A stretch of 64,000 nucleotides of DNA from contig CBDCXF010000001.1 of NCBI GenBank assembly GCA_965223755.1, positions 1,178,001 to 1,242,000 on the forward strand, given 5' to 3'. Shown one piece after another: positions 23,320 to 31,217 of this stretch; the first letter of the stretch is position 1; each line of letters starts with the position of its first letter. The DNA is from CBDCXF01 sp965223755 (lineage in GTDB: Bacteria; Acidobacteriota; Thermoanaerobaculia; Multivoradales; JAHEKO01). The notes below the pieces were generated by a model that was not told the DNA's origin, made no database searches, and saw only the letters and a list, made by a program, of their open reading frames with translations. The translations under genes were made by a program, and so were the position numbers.

Positions 23320-24685
23320 GAACCCTCCCCGACTTCAAAAAGCCGTCGTAGTTGCGCATCACCAGTTGCGATTCGACCTGCTGGACAAAGTCCATCGCCA
23401 CGCCGACCACAATCAACAGCGACGTACCGCCGAAGAAAAAATCGATTCCCAGTCCGTTGGTCACCGCGGTGGGTACCATCGCTTCGAGGCGCGGTCCAAT
23501 CACCGGGATTCCGCCCAGCCGGATTCCGTTGATCAAGAGTTCCGGCAGGATCGATACCGCCGCCAAGTAGGCCGCGCCGACAAAGGTCAGGCGGGTCAGG
23601 ATGCGGTCGAGATACTCCGAAGTCCGCTTCCCGGAGCGAATGCCGGGGATGAACCCGCCGTACTTGCGCATGTTCTCGGCGGTGTCGACTGGGTTGAAAA
23701 TGATCGAAACGTAGAAGTAGCAGAAGAAGACGATGGCGATGATGTAAAGCAAGTAGTAGATCGGTTGCCCGAAACTGACGTAGTCGGCAATCGTCTGCAC
23801 CCAGTCATTGGGGATCATGCTGGCGATGGTATTGGGGATCATGATCACCGAGCTGGCGAAAATCACCGGAATCACGCCCGCAGTGTTGAGCCTCAGTGGA
23901 AGGTAGGTGTTTTGGCCACCGTAGACACGGCGACCCACCACGCGCTTGGCGTATTGCACCGGCACGCGGCGCTGAGCTCGCTCCATATAGACCACAAAGC
24001 CGACCACCAGCAGCATAAACACCACCAAAAGCAGGACCGTGACCAGGCTCAGAGCTCCCGACTGCAACTTGGCGATGGTGCCGGTGATCGCACCCGGCAG
24101 GCCAATGACGATGCCGGCAAAAATGATCAAAGAAATTCCGTTGCCGATGCCGCGCTCGGAAATCTGCTCGCCCAACCACATGACGAAGGCGCAGCCGGTT
24201 GTCAGGGTCAGCACAGTCATGAGGCGAAAACCCCAACCAGGATTCGGCACCAAAGCCGCTCCACCCGGGGTGGTCACACTCTCAAGAAACAACGAGATAC
24301 CGACCGATTGAATGATCGAGATCAGGATCGTTCCATAGCGGGTGTATTGGGTGATCTTCTTGCGCCCCATCTCGCCTTCTTTGGAGAGCTTCTCCAAATG
24401 CGGCACCACCACGGTCATCAACTGCAGGATGATCGACGCGGTGATGTAGGGCATGATGCCCAACGCAAAGATCGCCGCCCGCTCCAGGCTGCCACCGGTG
24501 AAGGTGTTGACGAAGCCCAGGAAGGTATTGCGCACCGAATCCATGAACTCAAGCAGCGCTTGGGGGTCGACACCCGGAATCGGCACGTTGGCGCCGATGC
24601 GGAACACCGCCAGCATGCCGAAAGTAAACAGCAGCCGTTTGCGGAGGTCTTCGATGGCGAAGATGTTGCGAAAACTCTCGATCAC
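23303..24685 (-). CDS. secY: Preprotein translocase subunit SecY
   Basis: 460 residues, ten predicted membrane segments; the channel subunit of SecYEG. Starts with RNIFAIEDLRKRLLFTFGML and has IGANVPIPGVDP, the plug region FTGGSLERAAIFALGIMPYI, and the cytoplasmic loop YMERAQRRVPVQYAKRVVGR. Overlaps rplO by 4 bp and adk by 17 bp. The SecE partner is encoded at 49983-50195. Confidence 0.98.
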   Translation of the reverse strand: MIESFRNIFAIEDLRKRLLFTFGMLAVFRIGANVPIPGVDPQALLEFMDSVRNTFLGFVNTFTGGSLERAAIFALGIMPYITASIILQLMTVVVPHLEKLSKEGEMGRKKITQYTRYGTILISIIQSVGISLFLESVTTPGGAALVPNPGWGFRLMTVLTLTTGCAFVMWLGEQISERGIGNGISLIIFAGIVIGLPGAITGTIAKLQSGALSLVTVLLLVVFMLLVVGFVVYMERAQRRVPVQYAKRVVGRRVYGGQNTYLPLRLNTAGVIPVIFASSVIMIPNTIASMIPNDWVQTIADYVSFGQPIYYLLYIIAIVFFCYFYVSIIFNPVDTAENMRKYGGFIPGIRSGKRTSEYLDRILTRLTFVGAAYLAAVSILPELLINGIRLGGIPVIGPRLEAMVPTAVTNGLGIDFFFGGTSLLIVVGVAMDFVQQVESQLVMRNYDGFLKSGRVRGRRG

Positions 24686-25113
24686 TCTACGACCTCACAG
24701 CTTCCGCCGGCCTTTTCGATCTTTTCTTGGGCCGACTTACTGAATGCATGGGCTTTCACCTGAACCGCCTTGTCCAGCTCGCCCTGTCCGAGAATCTTGA
24801 CCAGTTCACCGCGGTGGATGATCCCAGCCTCGAGCAACGACTCCGGTGAGACCTCGTCAAAGTCCGCGAGACTGGAAACATTGATGGCGACGTACTCGGT
24901 ACGAAACTTGTTGTGGAAGCCGCGCTTGGGCACCCGACGCACCAAAGGCATTTGGCCGCCTTCGAAACCGAAGCGCTGACTGAATCCGGACCGCGAACGC
25001 TGGCCTTTGTGGCCACGCCCAGCGGTCTTGCCGGTACCGGATCCCGGGCCGCGCCCGATGCGCTTGCGGGTCTTGCGGCTGCCAGGATTGGGGGAAAGAT
25101 CGTGCAGTTTCAT
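24682..25113 (-). CDS. rplO: 50S ribosomal protein L15
   Basis: 143 residues; late-assembly 23S rRNA binder. Starts MKLHDLSPNPGSRKTRKRIG followed by GRGPGSGTGKTAGRGHKGQR, the Gly/Arg-rich family signature. Overlaps secY by 4 bp. Confidence 0.98.
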   Translation of the reverse strand: MKLHDLSPNPGSRKTRKRIGRGPGSGTGKTAGRGHKGQRSRSGFSQRFGFEGGQMPLVRRVPKRGFHNKFRTEYVAINVSSLADFDEVSPESLLEAGIIHRGELVKILGQGELDKAVQVKAHAFSKSAQEKIEKAGGSCEVVE

Positions 25114-25146
25114 CGCTCAGTCCTCGATCGGTGTCGTTCTCGATCC

Positions 25147-25344
25147 CTAGTCTTCGATCACAGCCACCAGATGGCTGACTTTGTTAATCAACCCGCGGGT
25201 AGCGGGAGTGTCATCGCGCTCGACCTCATGACGAATGCGGCGCAAGCCCAGGCCACGCATCGCATCGCGCTGAGAATCCTTACCGCCAATCAGACTCTTG
25301 GTCTGGCGGACGCGAATTTTCTTGACTTTTTTCTTGGCGGTCAT
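25147..25344 (-). CDS. rpmD: 50S ribosomal protein L30
   Basis: 65 residues with the L30 pattern IRVRQTKSLIGGKDSQRDAM and LGLRRIRHEVERDDTPATRG. The start is 9 bp after rpsE. L30 is missing in some phyla, so its presence is informative. Confidence 0.96.
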   Translation of the reverse strand: MTAKKKVKKIRVRQTKSLIGGKDSQRDAMRGLGLRRIRHEVERDDTPATRGLINKVSHLVAVIED

Positions 25345-25353
25345 GCTGTTGTC

Positions 25354-26142
25354 CTACTCGCCCTCTTTGGCGGTTTCGCCTTTGGCGGTTTCGCCGCCCT
25401 CATCGGCGTCGCTCGCTTCTTCGCTGGTGGCTTCGTCAGTAGCAGCGGCGGTCTCATCTGACGCCGCGGGCGCATCTTCTGCGACAACTTCGGCGGCCTC
25501 TGCCTGGCCCTCAGCCCCAGTCTCGACGCTAACCGCCTCTTCGACTTGGATGACTTCCGCGGTTGCCGCCTCGGCATCTGCCGCCACAGCATCATCGGCC
25601 TTCGGTGCGCCATTGCCGTTGCTGGATGCCGCTACGGTGCCGAAAGCCATCGCTCGCGGAGGCTCAGCATCAACACCCTCAGGGAGGGTGCGTTCGGTGC
25701 GCAACTGCGTCAACGCGTCCATCGTCGCCTTAACCACATTGATCGGATTCTTGGAACCCAATGACTTGGTCAAGATGTTTTGAATTCCAACGCTCTCAAC
25801 CACCGCACGCACCGGACCGCCGGCGATCACCCCGGTACCGTCCGAGGCGGGTTTGAGCAAGACACGGCTGGAAACGTATTCGCCAACGGCCTCATGCGGA
25901 ATCGTCGTTCCGCTGGTGGACACGCGGACTAACTTGCGCCGAGCGGCCTCCATCCCCTTGCGAATCGCAACCGGAACTTCCTTGGCACGCCCGAGGGCGT
26001 AGCCGACACGGCCGTTGCCGTCGCCAACGACAACCAAAGCGGTAAAGGCGAAGTTTTTGCCTCCCTTAACCACCTTGGTGACGCGGTTGATGCTGACCAC
26101 CTGCTCGTAGAACTCTGACTCTCTTTGAAACTGCGTGCTCAC
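25354..26142 (-). CDS. rpsE: 30S ribosomal protein S5 with long acidic C-terminal extension
   Basis: 262 residues, roughly 90 more than standard S5. The conserved part includes VVKGGKNFAFTALVVVGDGN, YALGRAKEVPVAIRKGMEAA and the C-terminal domain VIAGGPVRAVVESVGIQNIL. Beyond residue ~175 it becomes an Ala/Glu/Asp-rich low-complexity tail ending AKGETAKEGE. S5 helps proofreading and mRNA unwinding at the entry site. GTG start with GGAGGACAC upstream. The open frame is continuous, so the tail is not an obvious frameshift. Confidence 0.95.
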   Translation of the reverse strand: MSTQFQRESEFYEQVVSINRVTKVVKGGKNFAFTALVVVGDGNGRVGYALGRAKEVPVAIRKGMEAARRKLVRVSTSGTTIPHEAVGEYVSSRVLLKPASDGTGVIAGGPVRAVVESVGIQNILTKSLGSKNPINVVKATMDALTQLRTERTLPEGVDAEPPRAMAFGTVAASSNGNGAPKADDAVAADAEAATAEVIQVEEAVSVETGAEGQAEAAEVVAEDAPAASDETAAATDEATSEEASDADEGGETAKGETAKEGE

Positions 26143-26154
26143 GTGTCCTCCGCT

Positions 26155-26526
26155 CTAGAAAGCGAGTCCGTTTTCGCGTGCGGCGTCGGCGAGTTCCTGC
26201 ACTCGGCCGTGGTAGCGATAGCCACCGCGGTCGAAGACGCACTGCGAAATTTTGTTGGCGGTCGCTCTTTCGGCGATCTTGCTACCGACGGCTTTGGCCG
26301 CAGCCTTGCTCGCCGGCCCCGACTCGATCGCCGACTGAATTTCCTGCTCTCTCGAATTGGCCTGGGCCAGAGTACGACCAGCGTTGTCGTCAATGAGCTG
26401 CGCGTAGATGTAGCGGCCGCTCTTGTAAATCGCGAGGCGCGGACGCTCGGACGTCCCGTTGACACTCGCGCGGATGCGACGTCGCGCCTGCAGACGGCGG
26501 CGTTGCTTTCTCTGTGTGATGTTCAT
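26155..26526 (-). CDS. rplR: 50S ribosomal protein L18
   Basis: 123 residues; brings 5S rRNA into the large subunit with L5. Basic N-terminus ITQRKQRRRLQARRRIRASV, then RPRLAIYKSGRYIYAQLIDD and a C-terminal FDRGGYRYHGRVQELADAAR. 27 bp after rplF. Confidence 0.97.
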   Translation of the reverse strand: MNITQRKQRRRLQARRRIRASVNGTSERPRLAIYKSGRYIYAQLIDDNAGRTLAQANSREQEIQSAIESGPASKAAAKAVGSKIAERATANKISQCVFDRGGYRYHGRVQELADAARENGLAF

Positions 26527-26553
26527 TTCCTGAAACTCCTACCGTAGCCGTCT

Positions 26554-27099
26554 TTAGGCACCCGCCGCGGCCGCAGCCTTTCCGACCTTGCGGCGAATAA
26601 CTTCGCCGGAATAACGGATCCCTTTGGCCTTGTAAGGTTCCGGCTTCCTGAAGGCGCGAATTTCAGCCGCGACCTGTCCGACCTGCTGGCGGTCGGCTCC
26701 ACGCACGAAAATGCGGTTCGACTTGTCGATTTCGATACTGATTCCATCCGGAATCGCGTACTCGATCGGGTGCGAGTAGCCCAACTGCAACTTCACGACC
26801 TTGCCGGCGACCTCTCCGCGATAGCCGACACCGTGAATTTCCAGAACTTTCTCAAAGCCCTCGCTAACGCCGGTAATGGCGTTGGCGATCAAAGAACGCA
26901 TCAGACCGTGCATGGCACGATCGTCGCCGGCCTCGCCGCGGGCCTGCACTTCCACCGTGCCGTCTTCAATTTTGAGATCGACACCTTTGACCGGCTGCTC
27001 GACCTTCCCTTTGGGTCCCTCGGCCGAAAACACGCCATCTTCAAACTTGATCTTGGCGGCGTCCGGTACCGAAATGGGTTGTTTGCCTACGCGAGACAT
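26554..27099 (-). CDS. rplF: 50S ribosomal protein L6
   Basis: 181 residues from ATG 27099 (MSRVGKQPISVPDAAKIKF); a longer open frame upstream is rejected because it overlaps rpsH and does not match the family start. Two tandem L6 folds; the second has SHPIEYAIPDGISIEID and the C-terminal EPYKAKGIRYSGEVIRRKVG, followed by a short Ala tail. It binds the sarcin-ricin region, near the factor site. Confidence 0.97.
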   Translation of the reverse strand: MSRVGKQPISVPDAAKIKFEDGVFSAEGPKGKVEQPVKGVDLKIEDGTVEVQARGEAGDDRAMHGLMRSLIANAITGVSEGFEKVLEIHGVGYRGEVAGKVVKLQLGYSHPIEYAIPDGISIEIDKSNRIFVRGADRQQVGQVAAEIRAFRKPEPYKAKGIRYSGEVIRRKVGKAAAAAGA

Positions 27100-27110
27100 C
27101 GATACAGCTC

Positions 27111-27509
27111 CTACCAGACCTCGCAAAGGACTTCGCCGCCGACGCCGCGCTCGCGCGCCTCGCCATCGGTGAGGAGTCCCAGAGAAGTCGAAATGATGTT
27201 GATTCCCAGCCCCGCAAGAACGGGTTGCAGCTCGCCGCTACCCTTGTAAACGCGGCGCCCGGAGGTGCTCACTCGACGCAAGCGCTTGATCGCGGGCTCA
27301 CCATCCGCGGTGTAGGCCAACTCGATCTCGATCTCGGTCCCCGGCTCGGCGTCGCGGACTTCATAGCCGCGAATGAAATGGTTTTCTTGCAGAATGCGGC
27401 AGACTTCAGCTTTGATCTTCGATCCGGGCACCACCAAGCTGTCGTGGTTGACTTGATGGGCGTTACGGATGCGAGTCAGCAGATCTGCAATTGGATCGGT
27501 CATTGTCAT
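27111..27509 (-). CDS. rpsH: 30S ribosomal protein S8
   Basis: 132 residues; primary binder of 16S helix 21, and the autogenous repressor of the spc operon in E. coli. Starts MTMTDPIADLLTRIRNAHQV and ends GLLTDGEARERGVGGEVLCE + VW. The ATG overlaps the rplE stop by 4 bp (ATGA), leaving no room for rpsN, which normally sits here. Confidence 0.98.
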   Translation of the reverse strand: MTMTDPIADLLTRIRNAHQVNHDSLVVPGSKIKAEVCRILQENHFIRGYEVRDAEPGTEIEIELAYTADGEPAIKRLRRVSTSGRRVYKGSGELQPVLAGLGINIISTSLGLLTDGEARERGVGGEVLCEVW

Positions 27510-28150
27510 GATGGTTGGTCCTTAGGCTCCGGCTGCTGAGCGTCTTCCACTGCGGCTTCCGCCGCGGCATCCGCTTGACTGTTGCGCGGCTGACGGAACG
27601 GCATTCCCAATTCGCGCAACAAGAAAGCTGCCTGTTCGTCGTTATCCGCCGTGGTTACCAAGGTGACATTGAGGCCACGCGGAGAGGCGACCTGGTCGTA
27701 GTTGAGATCGGGAAAGACCAAGTGGTCTTTGATGCCCAACGAATAGTTGCCACGGCCGTCGAAGGCGGTGTCGGGAATGCCACGAAAATCACGCACACGC
27801 GGAAGCGCGGTCGAGATCAGTCGATCCAAGAACTCCCACATACGCTCGCCGCGCAGAGTCACGCGGCAACCGATGGGCATGCCCTCACGCACCTTAAAAG
27901 CAGCGATCGACTTCTTGGCCCGAGTGATGGTCGGTCTTTGACCGGCGATCAGGGCCAACTCGTCGGCTGCGGCGTCCAGCAACTTGATGTTTTGGGTTGC
28001 TTCACCCACGCCCATATTGAGCACGACCTTGCGCAGACGCGGTACCGCCATGACGTTGTCGACGTCGAACTCTTCTTTGAGTTTCGGCACGACACTTTCA
28101 CGGTAGTGCGCCTTGAGCCGGGGCTCGTAGCCGTTGTTGTTGTCTGCCAT
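27506..28150 (-). CDS. rplE: 50S ribosomal protein L5
   Basis: 214 residues, slightly long because of an acidic C-terminal tail (AAAEAAVEDAQQPEPKDQPS). The core has NVMAVPRLRKVVLNMGVGEA, GQRPTITRAKKSIAAFKVRE and a P-site tRNA-contacting region. Binds 5S rRNA. It is preceded by a 7-bp minisatellite instead of a short spacer. Confidence 0.97.
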   Translation of the reverse strand: MADNNNGYEPRLKAHYRESVVPKLKEEFDVDNVMAVPRLRKVVLNMGVGEATQNIKLLDAAADELALIAGQRPTITRAKKSIAAFKVREGMPIGCRVTLRGERMWEFLDRLISTALPRVRDFRGIPDTAFDGRGNYSLGIKDHLVFPDLNYDQVASPRGLNVTLVTTADNDEQAAFLLRELGMPFRQPRNSQADAAAEAAVEDAQQPEPKDQPS

Positions 28151-28162
28151 TTGGCTCGTCCT

Positions 28163-28216
28163 GTTCAGTTATCAGTGGTCAGTGGTTAGTGGTTAGTGGC
28201 TAGTGCTAGTGGCTAG
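28163..28216. repeat. Heptanucleotide minisatellite between rplX and rplE
   Basis: About seven to eight degenerate 7-bp units of the type AGTGGTT, in order roughly CAGTTAT, CAGTGGT, CAGTGGT, TAGTGGT, TAGTGGC, TAGTGC, TAGTGGC, then TAG. The array starts with the rplX stop codon (28215-28213) and fills most of the 62-bp spacer up to the rplE ribosome site. On the transcript it reads (CTAACCA)n. Confidence 0.85.
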
Positions 28217-28536
28217 GAAAAGGTCGCTCCACTGGTGCGCGCCACGCGCACTCCGGAACCATCTTCCAGGCGCTTGCGACCGACCCGCGTGGGTTTGCCC
28301 CCTTCGGGGTCGATCAGCATCAAATTGGAGACATGGATGGTGCCTTCTGTTTCCAGAATTCCGCCCTTGATCTGCTTCGATGGATTGGGCTTCTCGTGCT
28401 TGCGAATCATGTTGACGCCTTCGACAACCGCCTTGTTCTCCGCCGGAATTACGCGCAGGACCTTGCCGCGCTGACCTTTGCTGCGGCCCGCAAGAACGAC
28501 CACTTGATCGCCTTTTTTAATCTTCAGCTTTGGCAT
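28213..28536 (-). CDS. rplX: 50S ribosomal protein L24
   Basis: 107 residues with the KOW motif KIKKGDQVVVLAGRSKGQRG and KVLRVIPAENKAVVEGVNMI, and the C-terminal DPEGGKPTRVGRKRLEDGSG. An assembly initiator for the large subunit. Directly abuts rplN. The stop codon forms part of the downstream heptad array. Confidence 0.98.
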   Translation of the reverse strand: MPKLKIKKGDQVVVLAGRSKGQRGKVLRVIPAENKAVVEGVNMIRKHEKPNPSKQIKGGILETEGTIHVSNLMLIDPEGGKPTRVGRKRLEDGSGVRVARTSGATFS

Positions 28537-28905
28537 CTAGATTACCTCCGGTGCCAGCGACACGATCTTCATAAAGCGCTTCTCGCGCAGCTCGCGCGCC
28601 ACCGGGCCGAAAACACGGGTGCCGATCGGCTCGCGCGAGTCGTTGATGAGAACCGCGGAGTTGGTGTCGAAGCGGATGTAGCTTCCGTCGGTACGACGAT
28701 GCGCCCGGCGTGTGCGAACTATGACCGCCTTCACCACCGTGCCCTTTTTGACGGTGCCATCCGGCGTCGCTTCCTTGACCGACGCGGTGATGACATCTCC
28801 CAGGCCGCCATACTGACCGGCCGATCCACCCTTGAGGCGAATGCAGGCGATCTTGCGGGCGCCGGAGTTGTCAGCAACGTCGAGGACGCTCCCCATCTGA
28901 ATCAC
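28537..28905 (-). CDS. rplN: 50S ribosomal protein L14
   Basis: 122 residues from GTG 28905, read MIQMGSVLDVADNSGARKIA, which matches the family start; AGGAG lies 8 nt upstream inside the end of rpsQ. It contains VKAVIVRTRRAHRRTDGSYI and ELREKRFMKIVSLAPEVI. Contacts 16S helix 14 in an intersubunit bridge. Confidence 0.97.
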   Translation of the reverse strand: MIQMGSVLDVADNSGARKIACIRLKGGSAGQYGGLGDVITASVKEATPDGTVKKGTVVKAVIVRTRRAHRRTDGSYIRFDTNSAVLINDSREPIGTRVFGPVARELREKRFMKIVSLAPEVI

Positions 28906-28907
28906 AG

Positions 28908-29183
28908 CTAAATCTCCTCTGCTCTTTCCAGAATCTCGCGCACTCGCCAACGCTTCAGCTTCGACATCGGCCGGCTGGCGACGATCAGCACGCGGTCTCC
29001 CGCACGGGTGTCATTGGCCTCATCGTGAGCGTAGAACTTGCGCGTCTTCTTGACGTAGCGTCGATACAACGGATGCATCACCGTACGTTCGACCGCCACA
29101 ATCGCGGTTTTATCCTGCGGGCTTCCCACAACCGTCCCGGTCAGGGTCGGGGTGCGGCCACGCTGTGAAGCTGGTGCGGTCAT
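28908..29183 (-). CDS. rpsQ: 30S ribosomal protein S17
   Basis: 91 residues, OB fold. It has TGTVVGSPQDKTAIVAVERT, HPLYRRYVKKTRKFYAHDEA and the C-terminal RPMSKLKRWRVREILERAEE. Overlaps rpmC by 4 bp; rplN starts 2 bp after its stop. Confidence 0.98.
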   Translation of the reverse strand: MTAPASQRGRTPTLTGTVVGSPQDKTAIVAVERTVMHPLYRRYVKKTRKFYAHDEANDTRAGDRVLIVASRPMSKLKRWRVREILERAEEI

Positions 29184-29416
29184 TGGTCTTCCTCTTTCGC
29201 AGCCGTGGCGTCGTTCGCCGCTGGGGCTGCGTTCTCTTTCTCACGGATCACAGTTAGAACTCGGGCAAGGTCGCGCTTGACGGCACGGATCTTGGCCGGG
29301 TTTTCCATCTGGCCGGTTACTTTCTGCACACGAAGGGCGAACAATTGACCGGCGAGCTCGCTCTCGCGCTCGCGCAGTCCTTCCACCGTTTCACTTCTGA
29401 GCTCTTCAGCGCGCAT
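29180..29416 (-). CDS. rpmC: 50S ribosomal protein L29
   Basis: 78 residues, two-helix hairpin near the tunnel exit. It has RAEELRSETVEGLRERESEL and QMENPAKIRAVKRDLARVLT, with a low-complexity acidic/Ala tail (APAANDATAAKEEDQ) not usual for L29. 3 bp after rplP. Confidence 0.96.
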   Translation of the reverse strand: MRAEELRSETVEGLRERESELAGQLFALRVQKVTGQMENPAKIRAVKRDLARVLTVIREKENAAPAANDATAAKEEDQ

Positions 29417-29419
29417 GAC

Positions 29420-29839
29420 TTAGATCCATTCCTCGTGGCGAGACACGAAACGCGTGTTGACGCCGAACTTGTGCGAAGCCAAGCGCATCGCCTCTTTGGC
29501 GAGTTCGCCGTCGACGCCCTCGAGTTCGTAGAGGATGCGGCCCGGCTTGACCACGGCAACCCACTCTTCAGGGTTTCCCTTTCCCTTACCCATGCGGGTC
29601 TCCAGCGGTTTCTTGGTGATCGGCTTGTCGGGAAAGATCCGAATCCAAACCTTTCCGCCGCGCTTGACCGCACGGGTGATGGCAATACGGCCCGCCTCGA
29701 TCTGGCGCGCGGTGATCCAACCCGCCTCAGTGGTCTGCAGGCCATAGTCGCCGAAGGCGATGCGGTCACCGCCTTTAGCGCGTCCGCGCCGGCGGCCGCG
29801 CTGCCGCTTGCGGTACTTGACCTTCTTGGGCATTAACAT
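29420..29839 (-). CDS. rplP: 50S ribosomal protein L16
   Basis: 139 residues; lies near the A-site tRNA elbow and the peptidyl-transferase centre. MLMPKKVKYRKRQRGRRRGR is the usual L16 N-terminus and GAGGAG lies 9 nt before ATG 29839. It has the conserved GKGKGNPEEWVAVVKPGRIL. Confidence 0.98.
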   Translation of the reverse strand: MLMPKKVKYRKRQRGRRRGRAKGGDRIAFGDYGLQTTEAGWITARQIEAGRIAITRAVKRGGKVWIRIFPDKPITKKPLETRMGKGKGNPEEWVAVVKPGRILYELEGVDGELAKEAMRLASHKFGVNTRFVSRHEEWI

Positions 29840-29892
29840 GACAACAAACTCCTCTTACTCGCCGATCTATTGACTCGCCAATCCAAGCCCGT

Positions 29893-30549
29893 TTACAGCA
29901 TCGCCTGGGCCGGACGGCCCTTCTCGCGATGATGGTCGCCCTTGTAAATCCAGACCTTGACGCCGATGACGCCATAGGTCGTACGCGCTTCGGCTAAGCC
30001 GTAGTCGACTTCCGCCTTGAGCGTATGCAACGGCAGTCGTCCTTCCTGATACCACTCGGTGCGGGCGATTTCGTGACCACCCAAACGACCGGAAAGCATC
30101 ACCTTGACGCCTTTGGCGCCAAACCGAAATGCCGACTCCATGGCTTTCTTCATCGCTCGACGGAACATGATCCGCCGCAGCAACTGACCGGCGATGTTCT
30201 CGGCCACCAACTGGGCGTCCAGTTCCGGGCGCTGAATTTCCTGAATGTTGACGTGTACCGGACGGCCCACCATCTTCATGAGGTCGTCGCGTAGCTTGTC
30301 GACCTCGACCCCCTTGCGACCGATGATGATGCCGGGACGCGCGGTGAAGATCGTCACCCGCAAGTTGTCGGCGGCGCGCTCGATATGCACGTCGCTGATG
30401 CCGGCGTGGTACAGCCGCTGCTTGAGGTGGTTGCGCAGCTTGAGATCTTCTTTGACGGTCTTGGCGTAGTCCTTTTCCGCGTACCAACGTGAGCGCCAGT
30501 TACGGTTGTAAACCAGACGAAAGCCGTACGGATGTGTTTTCTGGCCCAC
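29893..30549 (-). CDS. rpsC: 30S ribosomal protein S3
   Basis: 218 residues. The KH domain has FTARPGIIIGRKGVEVDKLR. Starts MGQKTHPYGFRLVYNRNWRS. The C-terminal domain has SGRLGGHEIARTEWYQEGRL and TYGVIGVKVWIYKGDHHREK. Forms the mRNA entry channel with S4 and S5. Confidence 0.98.
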   Translation of the reverse strand: MGQKTHPYGFRLVYNRNWRSRWYAEKDYAKTVKEDLKLRNHLKQRLYHAGISDVHIERAADNLRVTIFTARPGIIIGRKGVEVDKLRDDLMKMVGRPVHVNIQEIQRPELDAQLVAENIAGQLLRRIMFRRAMKKAMESAFRFGAKGVKVMLSGRLGGHEIARTEWYQEGRLPLHTLKAEVDYGLAEARTTYGVIGVKVWIYKGDHHREKGRPAQAML

Positions 30550-30552
30550 GAT

Positions 30553-30900
30553 TTACTCCTCGTCCTTGCGGGTGTCCAGTTTGATCGTCACGTGGCTTTG
30601 GCGCTTGAGAATGCGAAAGGCTCTTCCCATCGGCTGGGCGCGCCAGCGCTTGAGGCTGGGCCCACCATTGACAAAGATCTCTTTGACGTACAGATCGTCC
30701 AAATCGACCTGATCGTCGCGGTTTTCGGCGTTGGCGACTGCCGAACGCAGCAACTTACCGAGCGGCGCAGCAGCAGCCTTCTTACTCAACTTGAGCAAGG
30801 TAGCCGCCTCTTCCACGCCTTTGCCGCGCATTTGGTCGGCGACCAAACGCACTTTTTGCGGCGACGCTTGCAGGTAGCGAAGTGTGGCGCTTGTTTCCAT
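30553..30900 (-). CDS. rplV: 50S ribosomal protein L22
   Basis: 115 residues; the beta-hairpin lines the exit tunnel. It has YLQASPQKVRLVADQMRGKG and the hairpin PSLKRWRAQPMGRAFRILKR. 3 bp before rpsC. Confidence 0.98.
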   Translation of the reverse strand: METSATLRYLQASPQKVRLVADQMRGKGVEEAATLLKLSKKAAAAPLGKLLRSAVANAENRDDQVDLDDLYVKEIFVNGGPSLKRWRAQPMGRAFRILKRQSHVTIKLDTRKDEE

Positions 30901-30921
30901 CTCTCTTCTGACGGCGGTCGC

Positions 30922-31206
30922 CTAGCGGCGCGCCATCTTCTCCTTCCTGCCTCCGGCGTGGCCGCGAAACGTACGGGTCATCGCGAACTCGCCGAGTTTG
31001 TGTCCGACCAGGTTTTCTGAAACGAACACCGGGATGAACTTCATGCCGTTGTGTACGGCGATGGTGTGCCCGACCATCTCCGGAATGATCGTCGAGCGCC
31101 GTGACCAGGTCTTGATCACCTGGCCGCCGCGGTTGGGATCGAGCGCCATCACCTTGCGGTACAGGTGATCGTCGATGAAATAGCCTTTTTTGAGTGAACG
31201 AGCCAT
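30922..31206 (-). CDS. rpsS: 30S ribosomal protein S19
   Basis: 94 residues: MARSLKKGYFIDDHLYRKVM, TWSRRSTIIPEMVGHTIAVH, and the C-terminal EFAMTRTFRGHAGGRKEKMA. Head protein paired with S13. 11 bp after rplB. Confidence 0.98.
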   Translation of the reverse strand: MARSLKKGYFIDDHLYRKVMALDPNRGGQVIKTWSRRSTIIPEMVGHTIAVHNGMKFIPVFVSENLVGHKLGEFAMTRTFRGHAGGRKEKMARR

Positions 31207-31217
31207 CTTTTGAGCCC

